Part shown: one piece after another, positions 36,193 through 45,372 of the stretch
Numbering within the stretch: the stretch's first letter is position 1
How the letters are laid out: every line of letters starts with the position of its first letter
Assembly (NCBI GenBank): GCA_031262485.1
Contig: JAISHO010000012.1
Span: 183,552-247,551, forward strand
Length of the DNA stretch: 64,000 nucleotides
Reading direction: 5' to 3'
Source: Propionibacteriaceae bacterium
Lineage (GTDB): Bacteria; Actinomycetota; Actinomycetes; Propionibacteriales; Propionibacteriaceae
Position numbers and translations under genes: made by a program
The notes under the pieces: generated by a model
The model's database searches: none
The model's input: only the letters and a program-made list of their open reading frames with translations
Told to the model about the DNA's origin: nothing

Positions 36193-37798
36193 CGGGATCC
36201 TGGCCGAGGATGCGGCAGTCGTCGAGACCCTCGTGGCGGGTCGGGGCGACGGGGAGGACTTCGACGAGGGTGATCTCGTGGCGGGCCAACGTCAGGTCGA
36301 GGCGACAGCGCCCCTGCCCCGTCTCGCCCGGCTCGATCGGGAGCGTCTCGTGCGAGACGACCGGTTGGGAGGCCGCGTCGATGAGGTCGAGTTCTTTGAA
36401 GCCGGGGGCGACCGGGCGGCCGAGGCGCTTCCACGCCGTCCAGGCATTGCCGTCTTCCTCATTGACGCGCTGACGGAAGGCGACCGCCTCGGTGGGGGCG
36501 CTCCGCCCCGCGACGTCGGCGCCGATAGCGGTGGTCCCATCCGCTGCGGCCGACGCGCTCGTGGACGCCGCCCCCGCGCCCGCCTCGACGGGCAGTGACA
36601 AGCTGATCCGATGCTCACTCGGAGCCGTGCCGAAGACGCCGTCATCGGTGCCGCCCAGCGGCTGCCAGGCGAGGATGGCGAGCCGACCGTCGGGGTGACG
36701 CGTCACGAGGTGGTCGTCGCCGCGGGCGAGGATCTCCTCGCCCATCCGGGCCATGAAGGCGTAGAGGTGGAAGGTCGGTTTGCGGATCTGGCGGTGGGTG
36801 AGGAGCCCGAAACCGCCGTGGAAGAACGAGGTCGGGATGCCCGACTCCTCGAAGACGTCGCAGAAGGTCCAGTAGGAGAAGGAGTCGACGAGGTCGCCGC
36901 CCCCGGCCAGGACGGGCGCGAGATAGGCGGCGTTGTAAGCGGTGTCATGGACGGGGTTGTCGGGCCGGTAGCTCGTGTTGAACTCGGTGATGTGCACCGG
37001 CAGCTGGTCGAGATTCCCGAAGCCCGCGACGCGCTGGCGGGGGGCCGCGAACTGGTCGAGCAACCATTGGGGCGCCCGCAAGGTCTGATACGTGCCGAAG
37101 GGGATGTGCTGGGCGTCGCCAGTGGCATAGGCGTGGCCGGAAATGAAATCGCACGGAAGGTCATGGGAGACGACGTAATCGGCGAAGGCGGTGTACCACT
37201 CCTCCGCCCCCGGGGAGATGGCCGGCCCGCCGACGACGAGGTCGGCGTCGACCTCCTTGACAGCCCGCGCCGTGGCGGCGTACAGCTCGAAATAGGCCCG
37301 CTGGTCGGCGTCCTTCCAAAACACCGTCAGGTTCGGCTCGTTCCACACCTCGATCGGCCAAGTCAGCACTTCGTCGCGGCCGTAGCGGGAGATGAGGTGA
37401 CGGAGCAACGCTTGGACGAGCGCCGTCCACTCCCCCATCTCGCGCGGTGGGGTGATGTTGCCCTTCCACCAGAAGACGGTGTCCGTCCCGGAGGCGAGCA
37501 GTTCCGGCATGAAGCCGAGTTCGACAAAGGGGGTGAGCCCAGCGTCGAGATAAAAGTCGAAGACCTGGTCGATGTAGGTGAACGAATAGCGGTTGACGCC
37601 CTCGTCACGGCGCAGAACCCCCAGATCGTCGGTGAGTAGCCCGTGGCCACGGATGTGCTTGAAGCCGATCTCCTGTTGGGTCAGCGCGACGGAGGCCTGA
37701 TAGTCGGCCCGCAAGGCGAGATTGAGGCGGCCGGTGCCGACGCATTCGCGCCAGGCGCTCGTGAGACGGCTGATCGGGTGGGCGGGGACGGTGATCAT
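36179..37798 (-). CDS. Beta-xylosidase, glycoside hydrolase family 39
   Basis: It hydrolyses beta-1,4-xylosidic bonds from short xylo-oligosaccharides. It is 539 aa. The acid/base Glu lies in WPIEVWNEPNLTVFW and the nucleophile Glu in VHITEFNTSYRP. There is no signal peptide. A TAGACT -10 box (37830-37835, minus strand) lies ~30 nt upstream of ATG 37798, with AAAGG as ribosome site. It is probably transcribed with the DUF624 gene, and separately from the importer genes because of the terminator at 37951-37994. Confidence 0.9.
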   Translation of the reverse strand: MITVPAHPISRLTSAWRECVGTGRLNLALRADYQASVALTQQEIGFKHIRGHGLLTDDLGVLRRDEGVNRYSFTYIDQVFDFYLDAGLTPFVELGFMPELLASGTDTVFWWKGNITPPREMGEWTALVQALLRHLISRYGRDEVLTWPIEVWNEPNLTVFWKDADQRAYFELYAATARAVKEVDADLVVGGPAISPGAEEWYTAFADYVVSHDLPCDFISGHAYATGDAQHIPFGTYQTLRAPQWLLDQFAAPRQRVAGFGNLDQLPVHITEFNTSYRPDNPVHDTAYNAAYLAPVLAGGGDLVDSFSYWTFCDVFEESGIPTSFFHGGFGLLTHRQIRKPTFHLYAFMARMGEEILARGDDHLVTRHPDGRLAILAWQPLGGTDDGVFGTAPSEHRISLSLPVEAGAGAASTSASAAADGTTAIGADVAGRSAPTEAVAFRQRVNEEDGNAWTAWKRLGRPVAPGFKELDLIDAASQPVVSHETLPIEPGETGQGRCRLDLTLARHEITLVEVLPVAPTRHEGLDDCRILGQDPDGAL

Positions 37799-37950
37799 GG
37801 GGGCCTTTCACAACGGTGGGACGAAGAAGAGTCTACGAGGATGACGAGGGGTGGGATCGCTCTCGTGCCCGCGCGGCTCGGCGTTAAGAAACCTCAAGGG
37901 ACCAGGAGGAGAGAGGAAAGGAAGTGTGAGGCGTGCGTGACCGTCGAAGA

Positions 37951-37994
37951 CGCGAACGGGGGCGGGCCCTTGTGGACCCGCCCCCGTGTTCGCG
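37951..37994 (-). terminator. Strong GC-rich hairpin terminator after the sugar-binding protein gene
   Basis: CGCGAACGGGGGCGGG (37951-37966) pairs with CCCGCCCCC plus GTTCGCG (37977-37994) with a two-base bulge. It lies directly downstream of the minus-strand gene for the binding protein. Confidence 0.8.
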
Positions 37995-38020
37995 AATGAT
38001 GAGCTCAGATGATCAACCGA

Positions 38021-39697
38021 TCACTGAGCCCGAGCGTCGTTCCAATACTGAACGAGGGTGTCCATGCCGGCGGACTTGAGCCGCTCGACGTGGGCGTCCC
38101 AATCCTCCTCGACGCTCTCGGCGCCCTGGAGGTAAGCGACGGTGTCCTCGATCATGATGGCCTGCAGCTGAACCTGGAGAGTGGCGGCATCAGCCGACTG
38201 GTCCTCCGTCAACGGCGCGCCCGGGGCGACCGGGAGGAGTTCCTTGTCGGCCATGGCTTCGGAGAACTGCTTGCCGTCCTCGGTGGCCATCGAGGCTTCA
38301 AGCTCGGCGGTCGAACCGTTGGCAAGCATCCATTCGCCGTTGGAGAAGCCGAAGTCGACGTTGAGCTTCTTCTGGCTCGAGCCGTCGCCTTCCTGGTTGA
38401 TGCCGTTGTAGGTGATGCTCGGGAGGAACGCCCGCGTGCCATCGGTGTCGGTGTAGGTGCAGTCCGTCTCAGCGCCGCCCTCGCACAGAACGCCCCACTT
38501 GGAGAACTCGAGGCCCTCATCGGAGTAGTAGAGCCAGTCGATGAACTGGAGCAAGGCCGTGAAGTACGGCTTATCAGCCGCAGCGGCCGAGACCATGAGG
38601 CCCGACTCGAAGCGGTTGCCAGCGAGATAGTCGCCAGCCGGGCCCCCCGGCACGCGGATGAGCTTGATCTCGGCCGGGGTGCCCTCGGCCTCCATCGTCG
38701 TGCGCAGATCCGTCTGGGTCACCTGGTCGTTCGAGGAGATGGCGGCGGACTGGCCGGTCGTGAACTTGGCCGTCGCGGCGGTGTCGTCCTGGGTGATCGA
38801 TTCGGGATCCATGAGACCGGAGGCGATGAGGTCGGCGAAGTAGGCGAGCATCTGCTTCTGCCCGTCGTTGGCGCCGGCGTACTCGAACTCTTCGCCGTTC
38901 CAGAACACCCCGGCGCCGTAGCCCCAGGTGTTCGTCGAGGTGGTGCCGCCGATGGTGTAGAAGCCGGGGCCGGCCTGGGAGAGGAGCGAACCCATCTTCC
39001 AACGGTCGGACATCGGATACGTCAGCCCCGGGATGTTGGCGTCCTTGATCTTCTGTAGGGCGGCCTTGAACTCGTCCCACGTCTTCGGATCCTCGGTCAC
39101 ACCAGCTTGATCCCAATAATCCTTGCGGATGGCGACGGAGTATTGGACGCGCACCTTCTCATGGAGACCGGGCAGGACGTAGAACTTGCCGTCAGCTTGG
39201 CGCAGCGCCTCGAGGTCCTCCGTCAGATCCCACTTCGAGATCTTGTCTTGAAAGTTCGGCATCTCGTCGAGATAGTCGCTGATCGGCAGGATGGCCCCGC
39301 CACCGGCGTACTTCGACTGCTCGGTGGTGTACGTGACGGGGATGAGGTCGGGGGCGTCGCCACCGCCGATGATGATCGCCTTCTGCGAGTCCCAATCGGC
39401 GATCGGCACGTTCGTGTAGTCGAAGGTGACGTTCTGGTTCTCTTGGAAGGACTTGACGATGAGCCAGTCGTCCTTGAACGGATACGCCGTGTGGTCGCGA
39501 TACATGAGGCTGACTTCGATCGGCTCGGTGGCCTTGAAGGACGTGCCAACGGCGAAATCGGCCATCGCCCCCTGATCCGTGCCGCCGCCGTCGGTGGTCC
39601 CACCATCGTCGGTGGATCCGCCGCCGCAACCCGCCAGGGTTCCGAGCGCCAGCGCCATCGTCGCGCCGAGGGCGACGAAGCGTCGTGAGGTGTGCAT
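38021..39697 (-). CDS. Sugar ABC transporter substrate-binding lipoprotein, LplA-like
   Basis: About 558 aa. The signal peptide ALGATMALALGTLAGC has a lipobox Cys, followed by a Gly/Asp/Thr linker. The body (EVSLMYRDHTAYPFKDDWLI, PKTWDEFKAALQKI) is typical of the LplA/YtcQ family that binds complex oligosaccharides such as aldouronates. ATG 39697 was chosen because AGGAG lies 4 nt upstream; the frame extends further upstream without a better start. It is the third gene of the importer operon; no ATPase gene is present, so a shared MsmK-like ATPase is likely. Confidence 0.9.
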   Translation of the reverse strand: MHTSRRFVALGATMALALGTLAGCGGGSTDDGGTTDGGGTDQGAMADFAVGTSFKATEPIEVSLMYRDHTAYPFKDDWLIVKSFQENQNVTFDYTNVPIADWDSQKAIIIGGGDAPDLIPVTYTTEQSKYAGGGAILPISDYLDEMPNFQDKISKWDLTEDLEALRQADGKFYVLPGLHEKVRVQYSVAIRKDYWDQAGVTEDPKTWDEFKAALQKIKDANIPGLTYPMSDRWKMGSLLSQAGPGFYTIGGTTSTNTWGYGAGVFWNGEEFEYAGANDGQKQMLAYFADLIASGLMDPESITQDDTAATAKFTTGQSAAISSNDQVTQTDLRTTMEAEGTPAEIKLIRVPGGPAGDYLAGNRFESGLMVSAAAADKPYFTALLQFIDWLYYSDEGLEFSKWGVLCEGGAETDCTYTDTDGTRAFLPSITYNGINQEGDGSSQKKLNVDFGFSNGEWMLANGSTAELEASMATEDGKQFSEAMADKELLPVAPGAPLTEDQSADAATLQVQLQAIMIEDTVAYLQGAESVEEDWDAHVERLKSAGMDTLVQYWNDARAQ

Positions 39698-39774
39698 TGT
39701 TCTCCTATTCACTGTGTTCATTCGAAGGGGTTTGTCGGGATGACGATGAGGTTGTCGCGAGGAACCGCAGAAGG

Positions 39775-40764
39775 TCACGACTTAACGGCGCCGAGCATGA
39801 CGCCGCTGACGAAGTAACGCTGGACGAAGGGGTAGACGCACAAGATCGGCAGCATCGTCAAGATGATGGCGACCGACTTGATGTTGGCGTTGATCTGCAC
39901 CATCATGTCCGGGCTCTGCCCGGCGGCGGCCTCGTTGCCGAAGTTGGATTGCATGAGGTTGCGCAGATAGATCGTCACCGGGCGCAGATTGTCCGCTTTC
40001 GTCAAGTAGAGCGAGGCGGGGAACCAGGAGTTCCAGTAGGCGACGGCGTAGAAGAGCGTCATCGTCGCCAGCACCGCTTTCGAGAGCGGCACGACGATGC
40101 GGAAGAAGACACCGTAGGTCTTGAGGCCGTCGACCCGGGCCGCCTCCTCCAGTTCCGTCGGGAAACCCTCGAAGAAGGACTTCATGACGAGGAGGTTGAA
40201 GACGGCGATGGCGCTCGGCAGGAGCACGGCCCAGATCGTGTTCATAAGGCCGAGTTTTTGGATGAGGATGTAGTTGGGGATGAGACCACCGGCGAAGAAC
40301 ATCGTGAACACGGCCAATCCAGTGAAGAAAGATTTTCCAACAAGCTCTTTCTTCGAGATGGCGTAGGCGTAGGTCGCCGTCATGAACAGCGAGATGAGCG
40401 TTCCCAGCACCGTATACATGACGGTGTTGCGGTAATACCCCCAGAAGGCGGGGTCGCCGGCGATCTGTTGGAACGTCGTCAGGTTGAAGCCGACCGGCCA
40501 GAAGGTGACCCGTCCGGCGTTGATGGCCGAGGCCGAGGAGAACGCCTTGGCGATGACGTTGACGAAGGGGATGAGCGTGGCCAGGACGACGCCGATGAGG
40601 ATGACGACGTTGACGATGAGGAAGATCGTCTGCCCTCGGGAGTCCTTGATCTTCGTCGGATTCTGGCCCCGCTTCGCCGGGGAGGTGTCATCGTGGCGCG
40701 AACCGGGGGCGCCCGCCGTGGCGGTCGCGCTGGTGGAGGCGGTTGGGTTGTCTAGCTGAGTCAT
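39775..40764 (-). CDS. Carbohydrate ABC transporter permease, LplC/YtcP-like
   Basis: It is 329 aa with six transmembrane helices after a ~45-residue Thr/Ala-rich cytoplasmic start. The EAA loop that docks the ATPase is ELEEAARVDGLKTYGVFFRI. The C-terminus FVQRYFVSGVMLGAVKS is diagnostic for LplC-type permeases. It lies 13 nt after the LplB-type gene and 77 nt before the binding-protein gene. Confidence 0.93.
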   Translation of the reverse strand: MTQLDNPTASTSATATAGAPGSRHDDTSPAKRGQNPTKIKDSRGQTIFLIVNVVILIGVVLATLIPFVNVIAKAFSSASAINAGRVTFWPVGFNLTTFQQIAGDPAFWGYYRNTVMYTVLGTLISLFMTATYAYAISKKELVGKSFFTGLAVFTMFFAGGLIPNYILIQKLGLMNTIWAVLLPSAIAVFNLLVMKSFFEGFPTELEEAARVDGLKTYGVFFRIVVPLSKAVLATMTLFYAVAYWNSWFPASLYLTKADNLRPVTIYLRNLMQSNFGNEAAAGQSPDMMVQINANIKSVAIILTMLPILCVYPFVQRYFVSGVMLGAVKS

Positions 40765-40777
40765 GATCGTGTGCTCC

Positions 40778-41821
40778 TCACCACAAGCTGGAGCCGACGA
40801 GGCGGCGGGACAGGGCGTTGACCGACAAGACGAGGGTCAAGCCGATGACGGCTTCGAACAACCCGATGGCGGCGCCGAGGGCGTAGGAGCTGGGCGAGGC
40901 CAAGCCGACTTGGTAGACGTAGGTCGAGATGACGTTCGCTTGAGCCAAATAGGTGCCGTTTTGAATGATGAGGAGGAGTTTCTCGAACCCGACGGCGAGG
41001 AAGGTGCCGATGTTGAGGGTGAAGAGCACGACGATCGTGTGGCGGATGCCCGGCAGTGTGATGTGCCAGGTTTGACGCCAACGCCCGGCGCCGTCGATCC
41101 GTGAGGCCTCGTAGAGCTGATCGTCGATCGTCGTGAGGGCGGCGAGGTAGAGGATCGTGCCCCAGCCCGTCGTCTGCCAGATCTCGGAGATCCAGTAGAC
41201 CGGCCGGGCCGCGTTCGGATCCGACATGACGGCCACGGCGTCCGGGTTGAAGAAGCGGATGACGGTGTTGATGATGCCGGTGCTCGTCCCCATCTCCCAG
41301 ATGATCGCCACGACGACGACGACGGAGAGGAAGTGGGGCATATAGCTGACCGTCTGGACGAAACGCTTGAACTTCGACCACTTGATCTCGTTGAGGAGCA
41401 GGGCGAGGACGATCGGCAAGGGGAAACAAACCGCGAAAGACACCAACCCGATAATGAGGTTGTTGGTGAAGACCGTCCAGAACATATCTTGCTGGATGAA
41501 GCGTTCAAACCACTTGAGCGAGAGCGCCCCGTGGCCGAAGTAGCCGTCGCCGAGCCGATACTCACGGAACGCGATGATGTTGCCCAACATGGGCACGTAT
41601 TTGAAGATGAGGAAGAACGCGACCGGCAGGATGAGGAAGGTGTACAGCTGCCAATCCTCGACGATGCGCTCACGGCGGGTCTTGAGCCGGGCGTGCCCGA
41701 TCGTCCCGTCGTCGCGCAGCCAATAGCCGCTCGGTAATCTCAGTGACCCGTCCTTGAGCGTCTTCGTGCCTTTCGGCAGAGTGACGCCCGCGGCCAGGGC
41801 GGGTGTCGCCACCTGTGCCAC
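40778..41821 (-). CDS. Carbohydrate ABC transporter permease, LplB-like
   Basis: About 347 aa with six helices. The segment DWQLYTFLILPVAFFLIFKY starts the membrane part and DDQLYEASRIDGAGRWRQTW is the EAA loop. GTG 41821 was chosen because GGGAGG lies about 9 nt upstream; the frame stays open to 42028 but crosses the promoter. It is the first gene of the oligosaccharide importer, with a consensus promoter at 41958-41986. Confidence 0.9.
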   Translation of the reverse strand: MAQVATPALAAGVTLPKGTKTLKDGSLRLPSGYWLRDDGTIGHARLKTRRERIVEDWQLYTFLILPVAFFLIFKYVPMLGNIIAFREYRLGDGYFGHGALSLKWFERFIQQDMFWTVFTNNLIIGLVSFAVCFPLPIVLALLLNEIKWSKFKRFVQTVSYMPHFLSVVVVVAIIWEMGTSTGIINTVIRFFNPDAVAVMSDPNAARPVYWISEIWQTTGWGTILYLAALTTIDDQLYEASRIDGAGRWRQTWHITLPGIRHTIVVLFTLNIGTFLAVGFEKLLLIIQNGTYLAQANVISTYVYQVGLASPSSYALGAAIGLFEAVIGLTLVLSVNALSRRLVGSSLW

Positions 41822-41957
41822 GCCGGTATTCCTCCCACCACGTCGTTGTAGATCAGTCGACTTCCCCCACCATCGATGCGGCGCCGGAGGTGGGTCGTCG
41901 TGGAGGGACGATCGCGACCAAGGGAAAATTTCGCATTTCCAACGGGGAACTTCCGCA

Positions 41958-41986
41958 AAGATAGAGAAGCGGATGAAACGTGTCAA
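41958..41986 (-). promoter_or_regulatory. Consensus promoter of the oligosaccharide importer operon
   Basis: On the minus strand TTGACA (41981-41986), a 17-bp spacer and TATCTT (41958-41963). It is the best sigma-70-type match in the window. The 5' leader would be about 130 nt. A LacI-type operator was not recognised. Confidence 0.75.
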
Positions 41987-42127
41987 TGAGCACGTAGTAA
42001 CGATTTGGTCACATCGCCCCATGTGCAACTCTCCGGCGCGGCGGGCCGGGGCGATTCCCCCTCACGAAGACGAATATCGTGACAGCGTCACGTCGTTGTC
42101 ACCTGTCGTCGCTCACGTTCCCTTCGT

Positions 42128-42141
42128 CCCCCCCCCCCCCC
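42128..42141. repeat. Homopolymeric tract of 14 C
   Basis: An uninterrupted run of 14 cytosines lies in the intergenic region between rsmA and the importer operon, about 140 bp upstream of the importer promoter. Such tracts slip during replication and are also prone to sequencing error. Confidence 0.9.
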
Positions 42142-42217
42142 GGCATCAAGATCATTTCCCCTTGACATCCGAGGTCGATCGGTCCGATGTCGGCGGTGGG
42201 CCGGCCGATGCCCATCG

Positions 42218-43216
42218 TCACTCTTGGCGACCGAGGGCGGCGGACAGGCGAGCGAAATCCCCGACCGTCAACCGTTCCCCCCGCACCTGGGCGTCGAGGC
42301 CGACCTCGGCGAGGGCGGCGACGACCTTGTCCGCGCCGTAGCGTGCGGCCAAACCCGAGCGGAGCATCTTGCGCCGTTGGGCGAAGGCGGCGTCGATGAG
42401 GGCGAACGTCTCCTTCCGGTCGGCTCCCGCCGGCGCCGGGTGACGTTGGAAGCGGACGAGCCCGGATTCGACGTTGGGGGCGGGCCAGAAGACGGAGGCG
42501 GCGACGACGCCAGCGAAGGAGGACTCGGCATGCCAGGCCAACTTGGCCGAGGGGACGCCGTAGGTTTTCGACCCAGGGCCGGCGACGAGACGCTCGGCCA
42601 CCTCGCGCTGCACCATGACGAGCCCACGCTCGACGCTCTCCCAACGCTCGAGGACGGTGAGGAGGACGGGGACGGCGACGTTGTAGGGCAGGTTCGCGAC
42701 GAGGACGTCCGGTTCCCACGACGCCGCGAGGACCGGATTCGGCTCGCCTCCCCCCTCTTGCGGCGATTGCGAGCCCTCGGGGCCGCCGCGAACCGCCCCC
42801 TCCGACGATCCCTGTGGCTCCGTCTCCACCTCCCGAGCGGCGGCGATGTCGGCGGGGACGGCGGTTGCAATGTCGGCAGGAACAATTGTGAGGGCGTCGG
42901 CCTCGACGACGTGGAGACGCTCGCTCGAGCCGGGTTGGAGCTCTTCCATCGTCTGCGGCAAGCGCTGAGCCAAAACCGGCTCGATCTCGACGGCGACGAC
43001 GCGCGCGCCGGTGGCCAACAATCCGGCCGTCAACGACCCGAGCCCCGGGCCGATCTCCATGACGACATCGCCCGCCCCGACCACGGCGGCGGCGACGATG
43101 CGGCGGATCGTGTTGGCGTCGATGACGAAGTTCTGACCCCGTCCCTTCGATGGGTTGAGCCCGAGCTCGGCGGCCAGGGCCCGGATGCGGCGAGCGTCGA
43201 GATAGCCGTCAGCCAC
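42218..43216 (-). CDS. rsmA: 16S rRNA dimethyladenosine transferase
   Basis: KsgA: it dimethylates two adjacent adenosines near the 3' end of 16S rRNA. It is 332 aa. GRGQNFVIDANTIRRIV and VVMEIGPGLGSLTAGLL are the SAM-binding start, and VANLPYNVAVPVL is the catalytic NLPY motif. It carries a ~45-residue Pro/Gly/Glu-rich insertion (around residues 115-165) just before NLPY, which is not usual. ATG 43216 overlaps the tatD stop by 8 nt. Confidence 0.93.
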   Translation of the reverse strand: MADGYLDARRIRALAAELGLNPSKGRGQNFVIDANTIRRIVAAAVVGAGDVVMEIGPGLGSLTAGLLATGARVVAVEIEPVLAQRLPQTMEELQPGSSERLHVVEADALTIVPADIATAVPADIAAAREVETEPQGSSEGAVRGGPEGSQSPQEGGGEPNPVLAASWEPDVLVANLPYNVAVPVLLTVLERWESVERGLVMVQREVAERLVAGPGSKTYGVPSAKLAWHAESSFAGVVAASVFWPAPNVESGLVRFQRHPAPAGADRKETFALIDAAFAQRRKMLRSGLAARYGADKVVAALAEVGLDAQVRGERLTVGDFARLSAALGRQE

Positions 43217-44180
43217 GCGTCGCCCCCGCCTCCGGTGCCGAGGCCGGCCCCGAGTCAGTCGGTGATGACTTCGGACCCGATCCGACGGCTTCGGGGACGA
43301 TCTCGCCGAGAGCGGGCCAGGCGCCCCCGAAAGCGGCCATCGTGTTACGCGTCAGCAGGGCGCAGGTCTCCGCCAGATCCCACTCCCGCTGCTCGGCGAC
43401 GAAGCGGATCGTATGGGGCAACAGATAGGTCGAGTTGGGTCGCCCTCGGGCCGGCACGGGGGTGAGGTAGGGGGCGTCTGTCTCGACGAGGAGACGGTCG
43501 GGCGGTGTCACCGCGAGGGCCCGGCGCAGGTGGTGATTCGCCTTGTAAGTCGTCACCCCGGGGAAGGAGAGCCAGTAGCCGCGATCGAGGCAGCGGTGGG
43601 CGAAATCGGCGTCGCCGGAGAAACAGTGCATGACGACGCGAGAGGGCGCCGTCGATCCGGCGAGGACGTCGAGGATGTCGTCGTGCGCGTCGCGATCATG
43701 GATGACGAGAGTGAGGTCGTGGGCGGCGGCGATCTCGATGTGGGCGGCGAAGGCCTCGCGTTGGAGGACCTGGCCCTCCGGCTCCGTCGTGCGGAAGTAG
43801 TCGAGCCCCGTCTCGCCGATGGCGCGGACGTGCGCCCCGGCGCCGGCGAGCCGTTCGACCGTCTCCACACCTGGCTTCGTCCGCTCCGGATGCCGGGCGA
43901 CCTCGTTGGGGTGGAGGGCGACGGCGGCGACGACGGAGGGATGGGCGAGCGCGAACTCGGCCGCCCACAGCGAACTGGGCTCGTCGCAGCCGACCTGGAC
44001 GATCCGGTCGATCCCCACGGCCGCGGCCAAGGCGAGGGCGTCGTCCGGCCTCAACCCCGACCGTTCCTCGACGGCGTCGAGGTGGGTGTGCGAGTCGGCG
44101 GCGAAACCGGGCAAGGGCTCCGGGGCCTCGGGGAGGCCGAGATCGGCTAAGAGCGCGGCGAGATCGGTCGGGTCAGTCAC
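43209..44180 (-). CDS. TatD-family metal-dependent hydrolase
   Basis: Amidohydrolase-fold deoxyribonuclease of 323 aa. Metal ligands: DSHTHLD near the start, Glu in IGETGLDYFRT, His in LVIHDRDAH and in VMHCFSGD, and Asp in LVETDAPYLTP. The C-terminus has an extra ~35-residue Gly/Pro/Ser tail. tatD followed by rsmA and ispE is a common actinobacterial order; here ispE lies beyond an inserted divergent CHAP gene. Confidence 0.92.
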   Translation of the reverse strand: MTDPTDLAALLADLGLPEAPEPLPGFAADSHTHLDAVEERSGLRPDDALALAAAVGIDRIVQVGCDEPSSLWAAEFALAHPSVVAAVALHPNEVARHPERTKPGVETVERLAGAGAHVRAIGETGLDYFRTTEPEGQVLQREAFAAHIEIAAAHDLTLVIHDRDAHDDILDVLAGSTAPSRVVMHCFSGDADFAHRCLDRGYWLSFPGVTTYKANHHLRRALAVTPPDRLLVETDAPYLTPVPARGRPNSTYLLPHTIRFVAEQREWDLAETCALLTRNTMAAFGGAWPALGEIVPEAVGSGPKSSPTDSGPASAPEAGATRG

Positions 44181-44314
44181 CGGGATATCATCCCACGGCG
44201 GTCGAAGCGAAAGACCACAGTCGGAGGCTGACGGAAGTAGAGGGGCGACCCAGCCCGACGATCGAGGCGCGACGAAGGACGAAGAGGATGGGGTAGCCAG
44301 AAGCGACGAGCGGC

Positions 44315-45025
44315 TCAGCGCTGGTCGGGGCGCCCGATGCTACGGATGGCGAGGAGGGGGTCGTCCCAGGCGTAGCTCGTCACGGTGATGAGATCCTCTT
44401 GATTGCCGCCGATGGTGACGAGTTGGCCGTCGAAGACGCCGAGGACGAGGTTCGTGTGCCCCTCGTAGACGGTGCCCTCAGCCTCGGAGCCGTTGTAGAG
44501 CATGACATCGCCGAAATGGGGGACGTATTCGAGCGGATCGGCATAGACGCCTTCTTCGACGAAGTATTGCTCAAGGGTGTAGATCCCAGGAATACGCCAT
44601 GAATATGAATTGGGATTCGTGAAAGGCAGATCAGCTTCGTTATAGACCCAACTGACGAAATCGGAACACCAATCCTCCTCGACCCCCTCGGAATACTTCG
44701 TGCCGAGAGGCTGGGCGGCGTACTCCGTCTGCAAAATCTCAAGGATCGTCAGCTGAGAGGCGGAGAACTCGCTCGTGTCCAAGTCGGGGAAAGGAATGGC
44801 TCCCTTCGTCTGCAAGGCCATTTGCTGGCGTGTCAACGGGGTCAGTGACGCCTCGGACTGAGCCGGATCGTTCCCATTGGAGTTCCCATTGCCATTCGGA
44901 TCCACGGGGATCGTCACGGGGGCGGGATCGGGGGGAACGGTGTCGGAGGTGTAGGCGACGAGCCCGGAGCCGACGCCGAGCATGGCGAAAGCAGCAAAAA
45001 AGACTTTTGCTCTTCCTAATGCCAT
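44315..45025 (-). CDS. Secreted CHAP-domain amidase/endopeptidase-like protein
   Basis: About 236 aa. ATG 45025 (MALGRAKVFFAAFAMLGVGS) starts a signal peptide, then a Pro/Asn/Gly linker. The catalytic Cys is in DWCSDFVSWVYNEAD and the His in EGHTNLVLGV, with GGNQEDLITVTSY after it, the CHAP pattern of peptidoglycan hydrolases and amidases. GAGGG lies 8 nt before the ATG. The longer frame upstream is not convincing. It stands alone. Confidence 0.82.
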   Translation of the reverse strand: MALGRAKVFFAAFAMLGVGSGLVAYTSDTVPPDPAPVTIPVDPNGNGNSNGNDPAQSEASLTPLTRQQMALQTKGAIPFPDLDTSEFSASQLTILEILQTEYAAQPLGTKYSEGVEEDWCSDFVSWVYNEADLPFTNPNSYSWRIPGIYTLEQYFVEEGVYADPLEYVPHFGDVMLYNGSEAEGTVYEGHTNLVLGVFDGQLVTIGGNQEDLITVTSYAWDDPLLAIRSIGRPDQR

Positions 45026-45222
45026 GGAAAAAACCCTCGCGATCGAATGATGTTCCGCCCGCTGCCAACCTCCGCAGGCCGCAGACGTCACACTACCTCC
45101 GAGGCGAGCTAACGACGGGGCCTCGTCGGGGGAGGCATCCATTCTCTCGCCAAATCCTCACAGAACCCCCCTTCCGACCCAGGCGTGTCATCAATCCATC
45201 AAGAAACTCCTGATGTTAAGCG

Positions 45223-45244
45223 GTATGAAACAGTAATTTCATAC
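45223..45244. promoter_or_regulatory. 8-bp inverted repeat, operator-like
   Basis: GTATGAAA (45223-45230) and TTTCATAC (45237-45244) around 6 nt. It lies between the divergent CHAP gene and ispE. The low GC and short arms suit a regulator site better than a terminator. Confidence 0.4.
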
Positions 45245-45263
45245 TGAACGTGTGGTGATGCGG

Positions 45264-45338
45264 CTAGTGGTCTGTCGCGTCTCAATGTTGAGGTTCGGGG
45301 TGTTCGGTGGGGTAGCCGGCAAGGCGGAGGAGGAGCCG
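45264..45338. repeat. Dispersed intergenic repeat, copy A
   Basis: CTAGTGGTCTGTCGCG at 45264-45279 matches exactly at 51384 and 63866. The adjoining module TTCGGGGTGTTCGGTGGGG, continuing to GGAGGAGGAGCCG at 45338, recurs in inverted orientation at 63945-63999, with two visible differences. Confidence 0.8.
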
Positions 45339-45372
45339 CTGTCGCGTCGGAAGATTTTGGTACGGTTCCCTC

